Counted from the first letter of the stretch, positions 1-9,700 are shown. The stretch: 64,000 nucleotides of DNA from KBS-96 sp964247975 (GCA_964247975.1 CAXTWH010000003.1:1-64000), one strand, 5' to 3'. The notes: generated by a model not told the origin, from the sequence alone. Translations and numbers: made by a program.

Positions 1-75
1 GCGGGAGTAACTCAATGGTAGAGTCACAGCCTTCCAAGCTGTTGGTTGCGAGTTCGATTCTCGTCTCCCGCTCCA
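1..75 (+). tRNA. tRNA-Gly (anticodon TCC)
   Basis: A complete cloverleaf can be folded. The acceptor strand GCGGGAG (1-7) pairs with CTCCCGC (65-71), the D arm carries ACTC/GAGT, the anticodon loop is CTTCCAA giving anticodon TCC, and the T arm has the TTCGATT loop. The discriminator is T72 and the CCA tail is encoded at 73-75. It reads GGA codons. It starts at the first base of the window, so its promoter lies outside. Confidence 0.95.
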
Positions 76-220
76 TGTTTGCAACAACTTGCAAGACCCT
101 GAGTTTCACGCTCATACTCCAATTACTCATTTTCTTCGTTAGTTCGACAGATTGCCTGTTCTCGAACGGCCCGGATATCAGTCAAACGATGGCGTCGCCA
201 ATGCTATGCCCTTGAAGCTC

Positions 221-242
221 GTGCTACTCTAGCCGTCAGCAC
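221..242 (+). promoter_or_regulatory. possible NikR half-site upstream of nikR
   Basis: An exact GTGCTAC half-site (221-227) lies 23 bases before the nikR start and is followed by an AGCAC at 238-242. The same half-site forms the good palindrome in front of the decayed receptor at 3146-3173. Here the second arm is incomplete and the spacing is shorter (GTGCT-N12-AGCAC), so autoregulation is only a suggestion. Confidence 0.3.
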
Positions 243-250
243 AAATTTGT

Positions 251-679
251 ATGGGCATCCTGAGCCGTATCGGCGTGGCAATTGATTCGGATCTGCTGGA
301 GCGTTTCGATGCCTTCATCGCAAATCAGGGCTACACGAACCGTTCCGAGGCATTTCGTGATTTGGTGCGCGACCGGCTGGTGATGGAGGCCGTCCACAAT
401 CCAAGTGCTCCAGTTGTTGGAACTGTGACCCTGATCTACGATCACCATTCGAGACTTCTACCGGAAAAATTAATGAACCTGCAGCACGAGTATCATGATC
501 TGGTTGTCTGCACCACTCACGCCCATCTGGACCACCATAGCTGCCTCGAAGTCATCATCCTGAAAGGCGACTCCAGGCATGTGCAAAAACTGGCCGACTT
601 GCTCATTGGCACCAAAGGCGTTCAGCACGGCCGCTTGGTCATGAGCAGTCCCAACGTCGGTCTTACGAAATCAGCCTGA
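251..679 (+). CDS. nikR: nickel-responsive transcriptional regulator NikR
   Basis: NikR is a homotetrameric repressor that binds Ni(II) and then operator DNA to shut down nickel uptake. The 142-residue length is normal for the family. Residues 1-45 form the ribbon-helix-helix DNA-binding domain and residues about 55-135 the ACT-like metal domain. The high-affinity nickel ligands known in E. coli NikR (three His and one Cys) align with H79, H90, H92 and C98 in the segment TTHAHLDHHSCLEVIILKG. The spacing H90 to C98 is the same as in E. coli. The gene stands alone after tRNA-Gly and converges on a ruined TonB-dependent receptor gene, whose upstream region carries a matching palindrome. No nickel permease gene is in the window. 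All key residues are present, so the regulator looks functional. Confidence 0.95.
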   Translation: MGILSRIGVAIDSDLLERFDAFIANQGYTNRSEAFRDLVRDRLVMEAVHNPSAPVVGTVTLIYDHHSRLLPEKLMNLQHEYHDLVVCTTHAHLDHHSCLEVIILKGDSRHVQKLADLLIGTKGVQHGRLVMSSPNVGLTKSA

Positions 680-693
680 TGCAAACCTTTTCC

Positions 694-3132
694 TCAAAAG
701 CTTCTTCGTAATCCGAATCGCACTTGAAACGGTTCCACAGGATGGAAAACATCAGTGAATGCTGTTTCGGCTGTTGGTGTTATTTGGGATTCATAAGCGT
801 AGTCAATGTCATGATCGCGGCGGTCAAGTAAATTCAAAAATTCGGCTATGACGCCCCACTTCCTGTTAATCTGATAACCGACCTCGGCGTTAAGCAGTGC
901 CGTTTGCTTTCGAGTGATAAATTCCATCAGCCGTCAAATCGCGCGGGCCAAAGTAGCGCAGGCGTAAGCCTCCCCAGAGGCTTTAAAATCGTGCACTGTG
1001 GCGCCCGATGAAATCACCCACCTAACCACTTCAGGGACCCGCTTACCACCCGGACTATTTGGGGCCGCATCACCATCGTCTAATGAGGTGAGGTAAAGAG
1101 GGCGCGGGAGTCCGCCAGGTCAAAATCAAAAGCCAAATGTTCCCAGGGCGTGTAGTAGTTCGCCCATTCGATGCCGTAGTGGTTGCTCGGCTGTTTTGAA
1201 GCAACCGTGCCTTCGGTGTCGCCGGATTGCTGCAGTTCGGAATCGCTGTGAAGATACCAGAGCGAAAGGGTGCTTTGCAGATGCGGGACGGCCAGAGTGC
1301 GCACGCCGATTTCCCCGCCTTTGGTTGGAATCAGCAGGGAATCTTTGAAGAGGGCGAGTTGGGATAAGGATTGTCCCCCGAAACCGGTTTCACCGTTTGC
1401 GTTGCGCCGCGCGCGTCGTTGCTGTGAAAACCAAAGCCGCCCTGTATATAAAGCTGAGTTTTAGACCAAGGACCGAAAATCAAACTTAATTTTGGGCTGG
1501 GCAGAACCTTTGGTAGCTGCGCCGGAATTGGCCGGGTTAACCAAACTGGTGACGTCAACGTGTCCTACGTCGCCGCGCAGGGCTGCGACCGTCCGAAATT
1601 TTTCCGCCCACTGGATTTTATTTTCTACATAAACACCCAATTGCGTTTTCGTAAAACGATCCGCTTCCGTGGTCGGCGGCAGAGTGGTGCCGGTGTCAGC
1701 ATCAGTTTTATCGACCCGCACGCGATTTTCCGTTTGGTAAAGGCAGTTGTGGATCCAATCTTTGCGGACCTACAGGCCAAATGTATTTTCTACCCTGTAG
1801 CCAAACCAACGGCTGGAAATCGTGTGGCGTGCGTCCAGCCCAGCTACCCACCGCTTGTCCTTTTGTTCGAACTGATCGCCGTGAGTCGGGTCCGTCAGGA
1901 AATAAGTGAAATCTGAAAACAAATCGAGATCGTAATAAAACCCGTAAGCCATGATTTTCGTCGCGGAATTGTCGCCTTGATGATGCCATTCAGTCAGCAA
2001 GCTGTAACGCTGGGAACTCCCGCCGTCGGTAGGATTCAGGGTGCCGAATAAGCCAACCAGGGGCACCGCGTTATCCGCGATCTGATCGCTTGAACTCCAT
2101 TTTCCGTGGTAACCACGAGCCGTGATGCTGAAACCATTGGCGTCTTCGCTGTGGCTCTAAGTGAGCAGGCCGTTGAATTTGTTGTAGCCGTCCGGATCCT
2201 TCCAAGGATCGTCATCGTAATACACTTCGTCGCCGAACAGCAAACTGCCCGAACCAAGCTGGTGCGATGCGCCGAAAACAGCTCTTGCATAGCCATACAT
2301 GCCGCCCTCCACTTGAACGAAATTCTGGGGCAGCGTTTTGAAAAACACTACATTGCAGATCCAGCCGAGCCATAGTTGCCGACATTCGCGTAATAGGGAC
2401 CTTTCTGGAAATCCACCCGCTCCACTAACTCCGGGATGACGGTGTTCATGTCCGCGTAGCCTTCACCGTGCGCATGCGACGGCAAATTCAGCGGCATACC
2501 GTCGAGGGAAACAGCGAAATCGGTGCCGTGGTCGAGATTGAAGCCGCGCAGGAAATATTGGTTGGCTTTGCTTCCGACGGCGTGTTGCGTGATGATGACA
2601 TCGGGGATGGTCTCCAGAACTTCTCCCGAACGAAGAATCGGACGTTCTGCAAGTTCCGCTGCGCCCACCGTTCCCTGGGTGGCGGAACTGGCAATTCCGA
2701 TCAGGCTGTCCTCCCGACCTTTCACGTTGATGGTGGTGCTCAGGGAACTCACCATCAGAGTGATGCCCAAGGGGGCCGGCGGCTCAGTAGTCTCTACTGT
2801 GACGGGAACTTCTTTGGTGTCAAAGCCGGGACTAGACAGAGTAAGTAGATATTTACCTGCCGGAATTCTGGCAATGAGGAAAAACCGTTCGCGTCCGACT
2901 GCGTTGTTCTTTGTACAGTGCCGTTCGCGTTCCGAATCACCACGATAGCCCCGGCAATTACCGCGCTCGATATGTCAATGACGGTCCCTGATAATTGAAC
3001 TGGATAAGAAGGGTTGGATAGCGGCTTTTCCTGCGCGTCGGTCGGTTGGCCTGCGAGGCGCGCGTGCGCTGCCCAAGGGTAAAGAATCGAAGCGAAAAGC
3101 AGGAACGCAATGACAAGCGGCCGTGGGGTCAT
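694..3132 (-). pseudogene. decayed TonB-dependent outer-membrane receptor (probably nickel-linked)
   Basis: Collinear pieces of one receptor lie on the minus strand in different frames. From N to C they are: a signal peptide and carboxypeptidase-regulatory-like domain (3132 to about 2880), the plug (2770-2350, with QYFLRGFNLDHGTDFAVSLD), barrel pieces (2348-2160, 2154-1770, 1721-1490, 1558-1360, 1340-1080), and the C-terminal strands ending in FQVRFGLRRSF (927-694). I can place at least eight lesions: a frameshift in a T5 run near 2880, a frameshift near 2350, an in-frame TAG at 2157-2159, frameshifts near 1770, 1490 and 1360, a TAG at 1080-1082, and at least one further shift between 1080 and 927. 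A functional product is not expected. The neighbouring nikR and the upstream operator suggest it once took up a nickel complex; that substrate is inferred. Confidence 0.88.
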
Positions 3133-3145
3133 GAATCATTCAGCG

Positions 3146-3192
3146 GTGCTACTGATCTCCAAAAACGTAGCACTAATTTAAGATGGTAGCAC
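3146..3192. promoter_or_regulatory. putative NikR operator
   Basis: GTGCTAC (3146-3152) and GTAGCAC (3167-3173) form a perfect 7-bp inverted repeat separated by 14 bases, and a third copy GTAGCAC follows at 3186-3192. The site lies 14-60 bases upstream of the start codon of the decayed minus-strand receptor, where a repressor would block its promoter. NikR operators are known to be widely spaced inverted repeats, such as GTATGA-N16-TCATAC in E. coli and GTGTTAC-like sites in other lineages. A nikR gene lies in the same locus. Binding itself has not been shown. Confidence 0.6.
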
Positions 3193-3213
3193 TACTTTAA
3201 ATAACGTATTACG

Positions 3214-3223
3214 CCCCTAGGGG
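3214..3223. repeat. 10-bp perfect palindrome between divergent genes
   Basis: CCCCTAGGGG sits between the divergent receptor remnant (start 3132, minus) and the ASPIC/UnbV gene (start 3283, plus). It could be a regulator site or chance. It is not followed by a T run, so it is not a terminator. Confidence 0.25.
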
Positions 3224-3282
3224 ACACTTTGGGTATCTATTGCGTCGATCAATCATCCGCTTGATACTCTGGTTCCATCTCG

Positions 3283-5052
3283 ATGATGAGCGGTTGGACG
3301 CGGCGTAGTGTTTTGGCTTTGTTGGCCGGTTCGGCGAGTCGGGTGTTTGGCAGACAGAACGCCGCACCCGGTCCCGGCATGTCGTCGCGCCATGTAAAAC
3401 CGGTTCCGCGCCGGAAAAGTTCAGGACTGCCGTTTCATGCCTGTTTCACCGATGTTTCGCAGCAAGCCGGTTTAATCCAACCCGCAATTGGGGGGCATCC
3501 CCAGCGTGCTGACTATGTGATTGAAGCGATGGGCTGCGGCGCTGCATTCCTTGATTACGATAATGACGGCTGGCTGGACGTTTTGGTGCTTTCCAGTTCA
3601 CGGTTTGGCGATCCGCCGGCCGATGCTTCCAATCGGCTTTATAAAAATAACCGGGACGGCACCTTCGCCGATGTCACCAAGCAAGCCGGTTTGTTTCACA
3701 ACGGCTATTCGTATGGAGTGACAATCGGCGACTACAACAACGACGGATTGGAAGACTTATTTATTACGGGGTGGCCGCAGAATGCGCTGTATCGCAATAA
3801 CGGGGATGGAACATTCACAGATGTGACGAAAGAAGCGGGCCTGCTTGCGTCGGAGCCGCGCTTTGGCAGCGGCTGCACGTTTGTGGATTATGACCGGGAC
3901 GGCAAGCTCGATTTGTTTGTTTCGAATTATGTGATGTTCGATGAGAAAACAGTACCGCGTGCCGGAGACTTGGCAAACTGCAACCCTGAAGGTGTTTTCT
4001 GCGGTCCGCGCGGTCTTCCCTACGGCCATCACAGCCTTTACCGAAACAATGGCGACGGCACATTTACGGATGTGACGGAGCATTCGGGAGTGAACAAACC
4101 GGCAGGCGGCTATGGGCTGACGGCGATAGCCGCTGATTTTGATAACAATAACTGGCCCGACATCTACTTGGCCTGCGATTCCACTCCGAGCCTGTTTTTT
4201 CAAAATCAGCGTAATGGAACTTTTCTGGAGCAGGCCATCGAAAAAGGCGTGGCACTGAGCGAAGACGGCATGGAACAAGCCGGAATGGGCGTCGGCGTAG
4301 GCGATCTGCGGTTGACGGGCAATCTGGATATTGTAAAAACCCATTTTGCGTCCGATACTTCTGCGGTTTACGTGAACACCGGAAAGGGAGAGTTCCGAGA
4401 TGATACGCTTCGCTCCGGCTTAGGCGTAGAAACGCGATTCATCAGTTGGGGCGTGGGCGTGGAAGATTTTGATAATGACGGCTACCCGGATATTTTGTGG
4501 GTAACCGGAGGCATTTACCCGGAACTGCAAAACCGCGCTGACCAGCCGTATAAAACTCCCCGTATTTTATTTCGCAATCTCGGCGATGGGCGCTTTGAAG
4601 AACTGATGAGCGGAACGGGTTCGGGTATGGAGGCGGTTCACTGCAGCCGTGGCTGCGCTTTTGGCGATTTCGATAACGATGGCGATGTGGATGTGCTCAT
4701 CGTCAACCAAAACGAAGCGCCGTCGCTGCTGCGCAATGACGTCAGCGGAAACAACCATTGGCTGAAAGTTAAACTGACAGGAACGAAATCGAATCGCAGC
4801 GCCTTGGGCGCTCGCGTCACGGTGCGATATAACGGCAAAACACAAGCCAAGGAGGTGCTGGGCCAGTCTTCTTATTTGTCCGTGAATGATCGCCGGCTTC
4901 ATTTCGGGCTTGGAGCGGCTACGATAGCCGATGTTGAAGTACGATGGCCGCTCGGATTAGTGGAAACGTTCTCGCGTATTATGACAAACCAGCTTGTCTC
5001 GATAACTGAGGGGCAGGGAATTACCAGGCGTGAAAAGTTCAATCGCGCGTAA
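3283..5052 (+). CDS. secreted FG-GAP/VCBS repeat protein with ASPIC-UnbV domain (CRTAC1-like)
   Basis: A 589-residue exported protein of the CRTAC1-like family. The N-terminus WTRRSVLALLAG resembles a twin-arginine signal. Residues about 55-490 hold repeated calcium-binding FG-GAP/VCBS units with cores of the type DYDNDGWLDVL, DYNNDGLEDLF and DFDNDGYPDILW, predicted to build a beta-propeller. Residues about 500-575 form the ASPIC/UnbV domain (SALGARVTVRYNGKTQ, then SSYLSVNDRRLHFGLG). The molecular role of this family is not firmly known; in Acidobacteriota and Bacteroidota such genes commonly sit beside TPR proteins and outer-membrane receptors, as here. The next gene overlaps the 3' end by 23 bases, which suggests translational coupling. 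It is divergent from the decayed receptor. Confidence 0.85.
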   Translation: MMSGWTRRSVLALLAGSASRVFGRQNAAPGPGMSSRHVKPVPRRKSSGLPFHACFTDVSQQAGLIQPAIGGHPQRADYVIEAMGCGAAFLDYDNDGWLDVLVLSSSRFGDPPADASNRLYKNNRDGTFADVTKQAGLFHNGYSYGVTIGDYNNDGLEDLFITGWPQNALYRNNGDGTFTDVTKEAGLLASEPRFGSGCTFVDYDRDGKLDLFVSNYVMFDEKTVPRAGDLANCNPEGVFCGPRGLPYGHHSLYRNNGDGTFTDVTEHSGVNKPAGGYGLTAIAADFDNNNWPDIYLACDSTPSLFFQNQRNGTFLEQAIEKGVALSEDGMEQAGMGVGVGDLRLTGNLDIVKTHFASDTSAVYVNTGKGEFRDDTLRSGLGVETRFISWGVGVEDFDNDGYPDILWVTGGIYPELQNRADQPYKTPRILFRNLGDGRFEELMSGTGSGMEAVHCSRGCAFGDFDNDGDVDVLIVNQNEAPSLLRNDVSGNNHWLKVKLTGTKSNRSALGARVTVRYNGKTQAKEVLGQSSYLSVNDRRLHFGLGAATIADVEVRWPLGLVETFSRIMTNQLVSITEGQGITRREKFNRA

Positions 5053-6058
5053 AGCTTTGGTTATTTTGTTTTGTTGCTTTGCTTTGAGCGCTCAGGAACA
5101 ATCGCTGGAATATCTGCAGGAAGCTGCCGCGCAGCAACCCTCTTCCGCGAAAGCGCAGAACGCTTTGGGCGAAGCGTTAGATGAAGCAGGGCAGTTGCAA
5201 GCGGCGCGGAATGCCTTTATGCGCGCCGTGGAATTGAACAGCGCATACGGGCAGGCTTATTCCAACCTCGGCTTAGTTTGCCTGCAAATGAGCGACGTTG
5301 CGGAAGCCGCGAAGAACCTGGATCGAGCTGTTGCACTGCTGGGGAAAACCCCCGACGCTGGTTTTACCTGGTATCTGCGCGCGAAGGCTTACACCATACA
5401 GAACGAACATGAAAAAGCTTTGAAAGCGCTAAACCAAGCGGTAGCGCTGCGCCCGGATTTGGCCGAAGCGTGGTCTGATTTAGGAGAAACGCAGAAACTG
5501 TTGTCGGACGACAAAAGTGCTTTAGTTTCTTATCAGCGCGCCGTTGAGTTGAAGCCGAATGATGCAGTGGCTCAGTATCGCCTTGGCGCTGAATATCTGC
5601 ATGAAAACAAGCCGCATCAGGCGGTGGAGCATCTGCAACGCGCTTATGAACTGAATAGCCGCGACCAATCCACGCTGAACAGCCTGCAAACTGCCTTACG
5701 GCGGGACGGCAAACCGGAAGAAGCAGACCGCATCAAAAAAGAACTCGCGCAACTGCTGATTGCCCGTGACCAGGAAAGCCAGAATGCCGTAGCTGCCGTG
5801 CGAATCAACAATGAAGGCGCGGAACTCGAAAAAAGCGGCAACCTGGCGGAAGCGGCGCACAAGTATGAGCAGGCGCTACAACTTTATCCCGCCCACATCG
5901 GAATTCGTGTAAACTACGCGGTGGCGCTCCTTCGTTTGGGAAAATGGACTCCCGGTCTTGCACAATTGCGCGAAGCGTTGCGCCGCGATCCTAATAATCC
6001 GCAGATACAAGCGGCATTGAAGGATGCCCTGGCGCAAGCCCCGCCCTCAGCCCAATAA
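5030..6058 (+). CDS. exported tetratricopeptide repeat protein
   Basis: A 342-residue protein with a short signal peptide (ALVILFCCFALSAQ) followed by TPR units covering most of the chain, seen as recurring A..LG.AL...G....A...F..A patterns, for example SAYGQAYSNLGLVCLQMS and PDLAEAWSDLGETQKLLS. TPRs mediate protein-protein contacts, here probably in the periplasm. The start is a GTG inside the end of the ASPIC/UnbV gene. That overlap is the reason to treat the two as an operon whose products may act together. A second TPR cluster lies near residues 255-330 after a charged linker. Confidence 0.85.
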   Translation: MKSSIARKALVILFCCFALSAQEQSLEYLQEAAAQQPSSAKAQNALGEALDEAGQLQAARNAFMRAVELNSAYGQAYSNLGLVCLQMSDVAEAAKNLDRAVALLGKTPDAGFTWYLRAKAYTIQNEHEKALKALNQAVALRPDLAEAWSDLGETQKLLSDDKSALVSYQRAVELKPNDAVAQYRLGAEYLHENKPHQAVEHLQRAYELNSRDQSTLNSLQTALRRDGKPEEADRIKKELAQLLIARDQESQNAVAAVRINNEGAELEKSGNLAEAAHKYEQALQLYPAHIGIRVNYAVALLRLGKWTPGLAQLREALRRDPNNPQIQAALKDALAQAPPSAQ

Positions 6059-6110
6059 ATAACGAAAAGAAATTGGCGTATTTACCAATACTTTCTGATT
6101 TGTTTTTTTG

Positions 6111-6141
6111 TTGACAATCTCCGAGCGGACTGTGATACAGT
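6111..6141 (+). promoter_or_regulatory. putative sigma-70-like promoter of the Oar-type receptor
   Basis: A perfect TTGACA lies at 6111-6116 and a TACAGT at 6136-6141. The 19-base spacing is longer than ideal, so the -10 assignment is weak. The transcript would have a leader of about 50 bases before the ATG at 6194. It follows a T-rich stretch after the TPR gene. Confidence 0.35.
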
Positions 6142-6193
6142 CAGTGAAACATTTTTTATAAGGGGAACTTTCTTCTCCTGGTGAGGATTCAAC

Positions 6194-9100
6194 ATGAAAC
6201 GATTCAAGTTGCCGGCCCTGTTGTTCGTGGCTGCTTCGATTTATGTTTCGCTGGTCTCGTCTGTTTTCGCGCAAACTTATCGAGCGCAGGTTCGCGGCCT
6301 TGTCACGGACCCCAGTTCAGCCGTGCTACCGGGCGCAACCGTCACACTTTCCAACGTGAACACCGGCGTCAACACCACTAAACAAACGGACAGTTCCGGT
6401 TTATACGTATTCGATTATGTCGATGCCGGAACGTATCGCGTTACGGTGGATGCGGTCGGCTTCGGTAAATTCACGCAGGAAAACATTGTTGTGCAATCGG
6501 GCGGCGATGTTACGGTGAATGCGTCGCTGGAACCAGGCACTCTTCAGCAAACGTTAACGGTAGCGGAAACGCCGCCGGCTGTTGAATTCAATTCCAGCAA
6601 TCAGGAGTTGACAATTGATACGAAAATGGCGAACGACACGCCGCGTTTAGATCGAAATCCGTTTAAGCTGACGTTGCTTGAGCCAGCCGCTGTTAACACG
6701 CGCGGCGAAATGCTGCCGTTTAATTCCTGGGCGCCGAATAGCGTGGATTTGGGCGGCGGCACAAACCTGAAAAACAATCTGCTGGTCGATGGCAGCCCGA
6801 TTGGAATTGGGCATAAAGCAGGATACCCGCCGAACCAGGATGACGTTCAGGAATCAATTGTTTCCCGTAATAGCGTGGATGCCGAGTCCGGCCACAGTGC
6901 TGGAGGGTTGATCAGCCTGACCACAAAGGCAGGCACGAACGATTGGCACGGCAGCGCTTTCTACCTGGGCCGGTATCCGTGGCTCAGCGCGGAAGCAGAC
7001 CGGACCACCTTCAGCCAGAATGCGCTGCGGCAGCATATGTTCGGCGGAACGCTGGGAAACGCCATCATCAAGAATAAGGTGTTTAATTTCTTCTCCCTGG
7101 AAAACTGGAAAGTGGGATCGCCCAGCAGTTACGTGGTGACTGTTCCCACGGCGCTGGAGCGAGTAGGCGATTTTTCGCAATCGTATAACATCCACGGCGG
7201 GCTGCGAACTATATTCGATCCGTCCAGCACGATAATCAACCCGGACGGCAGTTCAACGCGCGCCATGTTTCCCGGAAACAAGATTCAAGCGAGCCGCTTC
7301 GACCCTCTCTCGACGTACTTCATGAGCAAGTTCTGGGCGCCTAACAATCCAGGCGATAACATCACCGGCGTCAACAACTTCAAAAAGGGATACACCGACG
7401 CGTACAACTATTTGAACTTTTCCGATCGCGTGGATTACAACATCAATGAAAAGTGGCGGGTTTCCGGGCATTTTGGCCGGTACTCCACCAGCGACATCAC
7501 AAGCAACCCAACTCCGAACAATTCGGAACTGTATCAGCCTTCCGGCGCGGTGCGGTATGCCGACCAGGTTTCTGCGGACGCGGTTTGGGCAGTCAGCGCG
7601 GCCACTGTCGCCAACGTGCATTTCAGTTGGAATAATTTGGGCGATTCCTATTTGTCGCGGGAACTGGCGAGCAAAAGCTGGGGGCAGTTCTGGCCTAACA
7701 ACAACTTTTATCAGCAGTACCAACAGGCTTCCACCGGCGTGCCGGTTTATTATCCGAACTTAAACATCGGCGGCAACTCCTACGGTGGTCCTAACTTTTT
7801 CTGGAACCAGGTGCCGTCTTCGGAATCGTTCAGCATCGGGCTTTCGCATCAGGTTGGAGCGCACTACATCAAAGGCGGATTCGAATACCGGCGTAGCGGC
7901 GGACCGACGCTTGTTACCGGTTTATCGCAGTTTGTATTTAACTCGAACCTCACGGCCAATACTGTGACTAACCCGGACACGTCGCGGTATGGCGACCAGT
8001 TTGCCACTTTCCTGCTGGGCGGTCTCGATAATAGTTCGGAGATGATCGGCGGACCCTCGCCATCCCCGATTGACAATTTTTACGGCTTTTACATCGGAGA
8101 CGATTGGAAGCTGAGCCGTAATCTGACAATCAATTTAGGACTGCGGGACGAATACGAATCCGCTTATCACGATTCACTGCACAACCTTTCGCAAGGTCTC
8201 AATCTGAATGTGATTGACCCTGCTATCGCGGCGAATCTGCCTCAAATGCCGGCGCAGGTAACCTCGATTCTCGGCAACAATGCGCAAAGCTTTAATGGGC
8301 TTTGGAGCTTTACCAGCAGCCAGCATCCGGGCATGTGGCATCCCCAGACTCTTGCGCCGGAGCCGCGCTTTGGCGTGGCGTACCGGATCAACGATAAAAC
8401 TGCCCTGCGCTTCGGATACGCGCTTTACTTCACTCCGACAGAATATTTATTTACATCGGCTCCGGTTTCCGGATTTGAAGATATCGAGTTTCTGGAACCG
8501 CCGCTTTTTGGAGTAACGGGGTACCAATACGCGGCTCCGCTGCTGAATGGACGACCGCAGGAAACGCTCTCGGATCCGTATCCGGCTTCCAGTCCCTTGG
8601 TGCCGATTACGGGCCGTGCGGGCGGAACTAATACCGGGCGCGGCGGATCGCCCCTCATCTGGTATCCGAACAATCTGCACAAAGAATATAACAATCGCTT
8701 TAACGTGACATTCGAACATCAATTACCGGGCCAGATGGTGGCGTCGTTCACTTATTTTGCGAACCTCGGAACGCAGCAGTACAACCAGAATCTGAACAGT
8801 GTGAATCCTGCGATCAGGGAGCAGTACCAAAATGCGTTGAGTGCGACGGTGCCGAATCCGTTTTATCATTACCTGAATACAACTCTGAATCCAGGACCCT
8901 ACTATAATGAGCCGACTCTTCCGCTCAGCAGTTTGCTGGTTAAATATCCGCTTTATGGCCCGCTGTACCAGATTGGCGTGAACGGCGCTGGGGAACGCTA
9001 CAACTCCATCGAAGCGCGGCTGCAGAAACGGTTCAGCCAGGGATACAACTTCCTGTTCGGCTACGTTTACATCCGCGAAAGAGTTCAGCAGTTCAACAAC

Positions 9101-9700
9101 GATCTGGAAACCTACAATAATCAACTGGTATGGCAGGACAGCGATCAACCGCATCATCGCATCACTTCCGCCGGCAGCTATGAGCTTCCCTTCGGCAAGG
9201 GGAAACCTTATTTTTCGAGTGCGCCGCACTTGGTCAATGCCCTGATTGAAGGCTGGCAGATTACCGGCGAACTGACTTTCAACACCGGCTCTTACCCACG
9301 CTTCAACCAGGCACTGATTGTCACCGGCAATCCCTGCGTTTCCAATCCAACGCCGCAGAACTGGTTTAACCGCTCGGCCTTTTCGCTGCCTTCCGGCTAT
9401 GCCAATCAAACCAATCCGATTCAATACTCGTGCCTGACCGGTCCGAAATTCTTCGATCTGGATGCCAGCTTGTTGAAGAATTTCCATATCACGGAGCGGG
9501 TGCAAGCGCAGCTCAAGATGAGCGCTTACAATGCCACGAATAGACTCAACCGGGGCAACCCGGACACAAACTTCACTGATGCCAATTTCGGCCAGGCCCT
9601 TTATCAGGGATCGCCGGGCGGCACTTTCGGCGCGCAAACGGCGGTGTATGGCAACCAAAGCGGCAGGCAAATAGAGATTGGAATGCGAGTCTTTTTCTAA
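6194..9700 (+). CDS. Oar-type TonB-dependent outer-membrane receptor
   Basis: An 1168-residue outer-membrane protein. Residues 1-27 are a signal peptide ending SVFAQ. Residues about 30-115 form a carboxypeptidase-regulatory-like beta-sandwich (RGLVTDPSSAVLPGATVTLS). A plug-like region follows (about 140-250, with NNLLVDGSPIGIGHKAGYP and GGLISLTTKAGTNDWHGSAF). The rest is a large beta-barrel rich in aromatic-ended strands, closing with IEIGMRVFF, a typical terminal Phe signal. Relatives are numerous in Acidobacteriota and are thought to import large carbohydrates or peptides; no substrate can be read from the sequence. It is followed by a perfect hairpin at 9721-9760 and then by a TIM-barrel/FGE fusion enzyme, which may process what the receptor imports. 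Confidence 0.88.
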   Translation: MKRFKLPALLFVAASIYVSLVSSVFAQTYRAQVRGLVTDPSSAVLPGATVTLSNVNTGVNTTKQTDSSGLYVFDYVDAGTYRVTVDAVGFGKFTQENIVVQSGGDVTVNASLEPGTLQQTLTVAETPPAVEFNSSNQELTIDTKMANDTPRLDRNPFKLTLLEPAAVNTRGEMLPFNSWAPNSVDLGGGTNLKNNLLVDGSPIGIGHKAGYPPNQDDVQESIVSRNSVDAESGHSAGGLISLTTKAGTNDWHGSAFYLGRYPWLSAEADRTTFSQNALRQHMFGGTLGNAIIKNKVFNFFSLENWKVGSPSSYVVTVPTALERVGDFSQSYNIHGGLRTIFDPSSTIINPDGSSTRAMFPGNKIQASRFDPLSTYFMSKFWAPNNPGDNITGVNNFKKGYTDAYNYLNFSDRVDYNINEKWRVSGHFGRYSTSDITSNPTPNNSELYQPSGAVRYADQVSADAVWAVSAATVANVHFSWNNLGDSYLSRELASKSWGQFWPNNNFYQQYQQASTGVPVYYPNLNIGGNSYGGPNFFWNQVPSSESFSIGLSHQVGAHYIKGGFEYRRSGGPTLVTGLSQFVFNSNLTANTVTNPDTSRYGDQFATFLLGGLDNSSEMIGGPSPSPIDNFYGFYIGDDWKLSRNLTINLGLRDEYESAYHDSLHNLSQGLNLNVIDPAIAANLPQMPAQVTSILGNNAQSFNGLWSFTSSQHPGMWHPQTLAPEPRFGVAYRINDKTALRFGYALYFTPTEYLFTSAPVSGFEDIEFLEPPLFGVTGYQYAAPLLNGRPQETLSDPYPASSPLVPITGRAGGTNTGRGGSPLIWYPNNLHKEYNNRFNVTFEHQLPGQMVASFTYFANLGTQQYNQNLNSVNPAIREQYQNALSATVPNPFYHYLNTTLNPGPYYNEPTLPLSSLLVKYPLYGPLYQIGVNGAGERYNSIEARLQKRFSQGYNFLFGYVYIRERVQQFNNDLETYNNQLVWQDSDQPHHRITSAGSYELPFGKGKPYFSSAPHLVNALIEGWQITGELTFNTGSYPRFNQALIVTGNPCVSNPTPQNWFNRSAFSLPSGYANQTNPIQYSCLTGPKFFDLDASLLKNFHITERVQAQLKMSAYNATNRLNRGNPDTNFTDANFGQALYQGSPGGTFGAQTAVYGNQSGRQIEIGMRVFF

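Noticed and set aside
15..215. A 66-codon frame over tRNA-Gly
   Set aside because: It reads through the tRNA gene and has no similarity to a protein.
8723..9670. A 315-codon open frame on the minus strand
   Set aside because: It lies entirely inside the Oar-type receptor gene, has no recognisable domain or ribosome site, and its composition is that of an antisense shadow.
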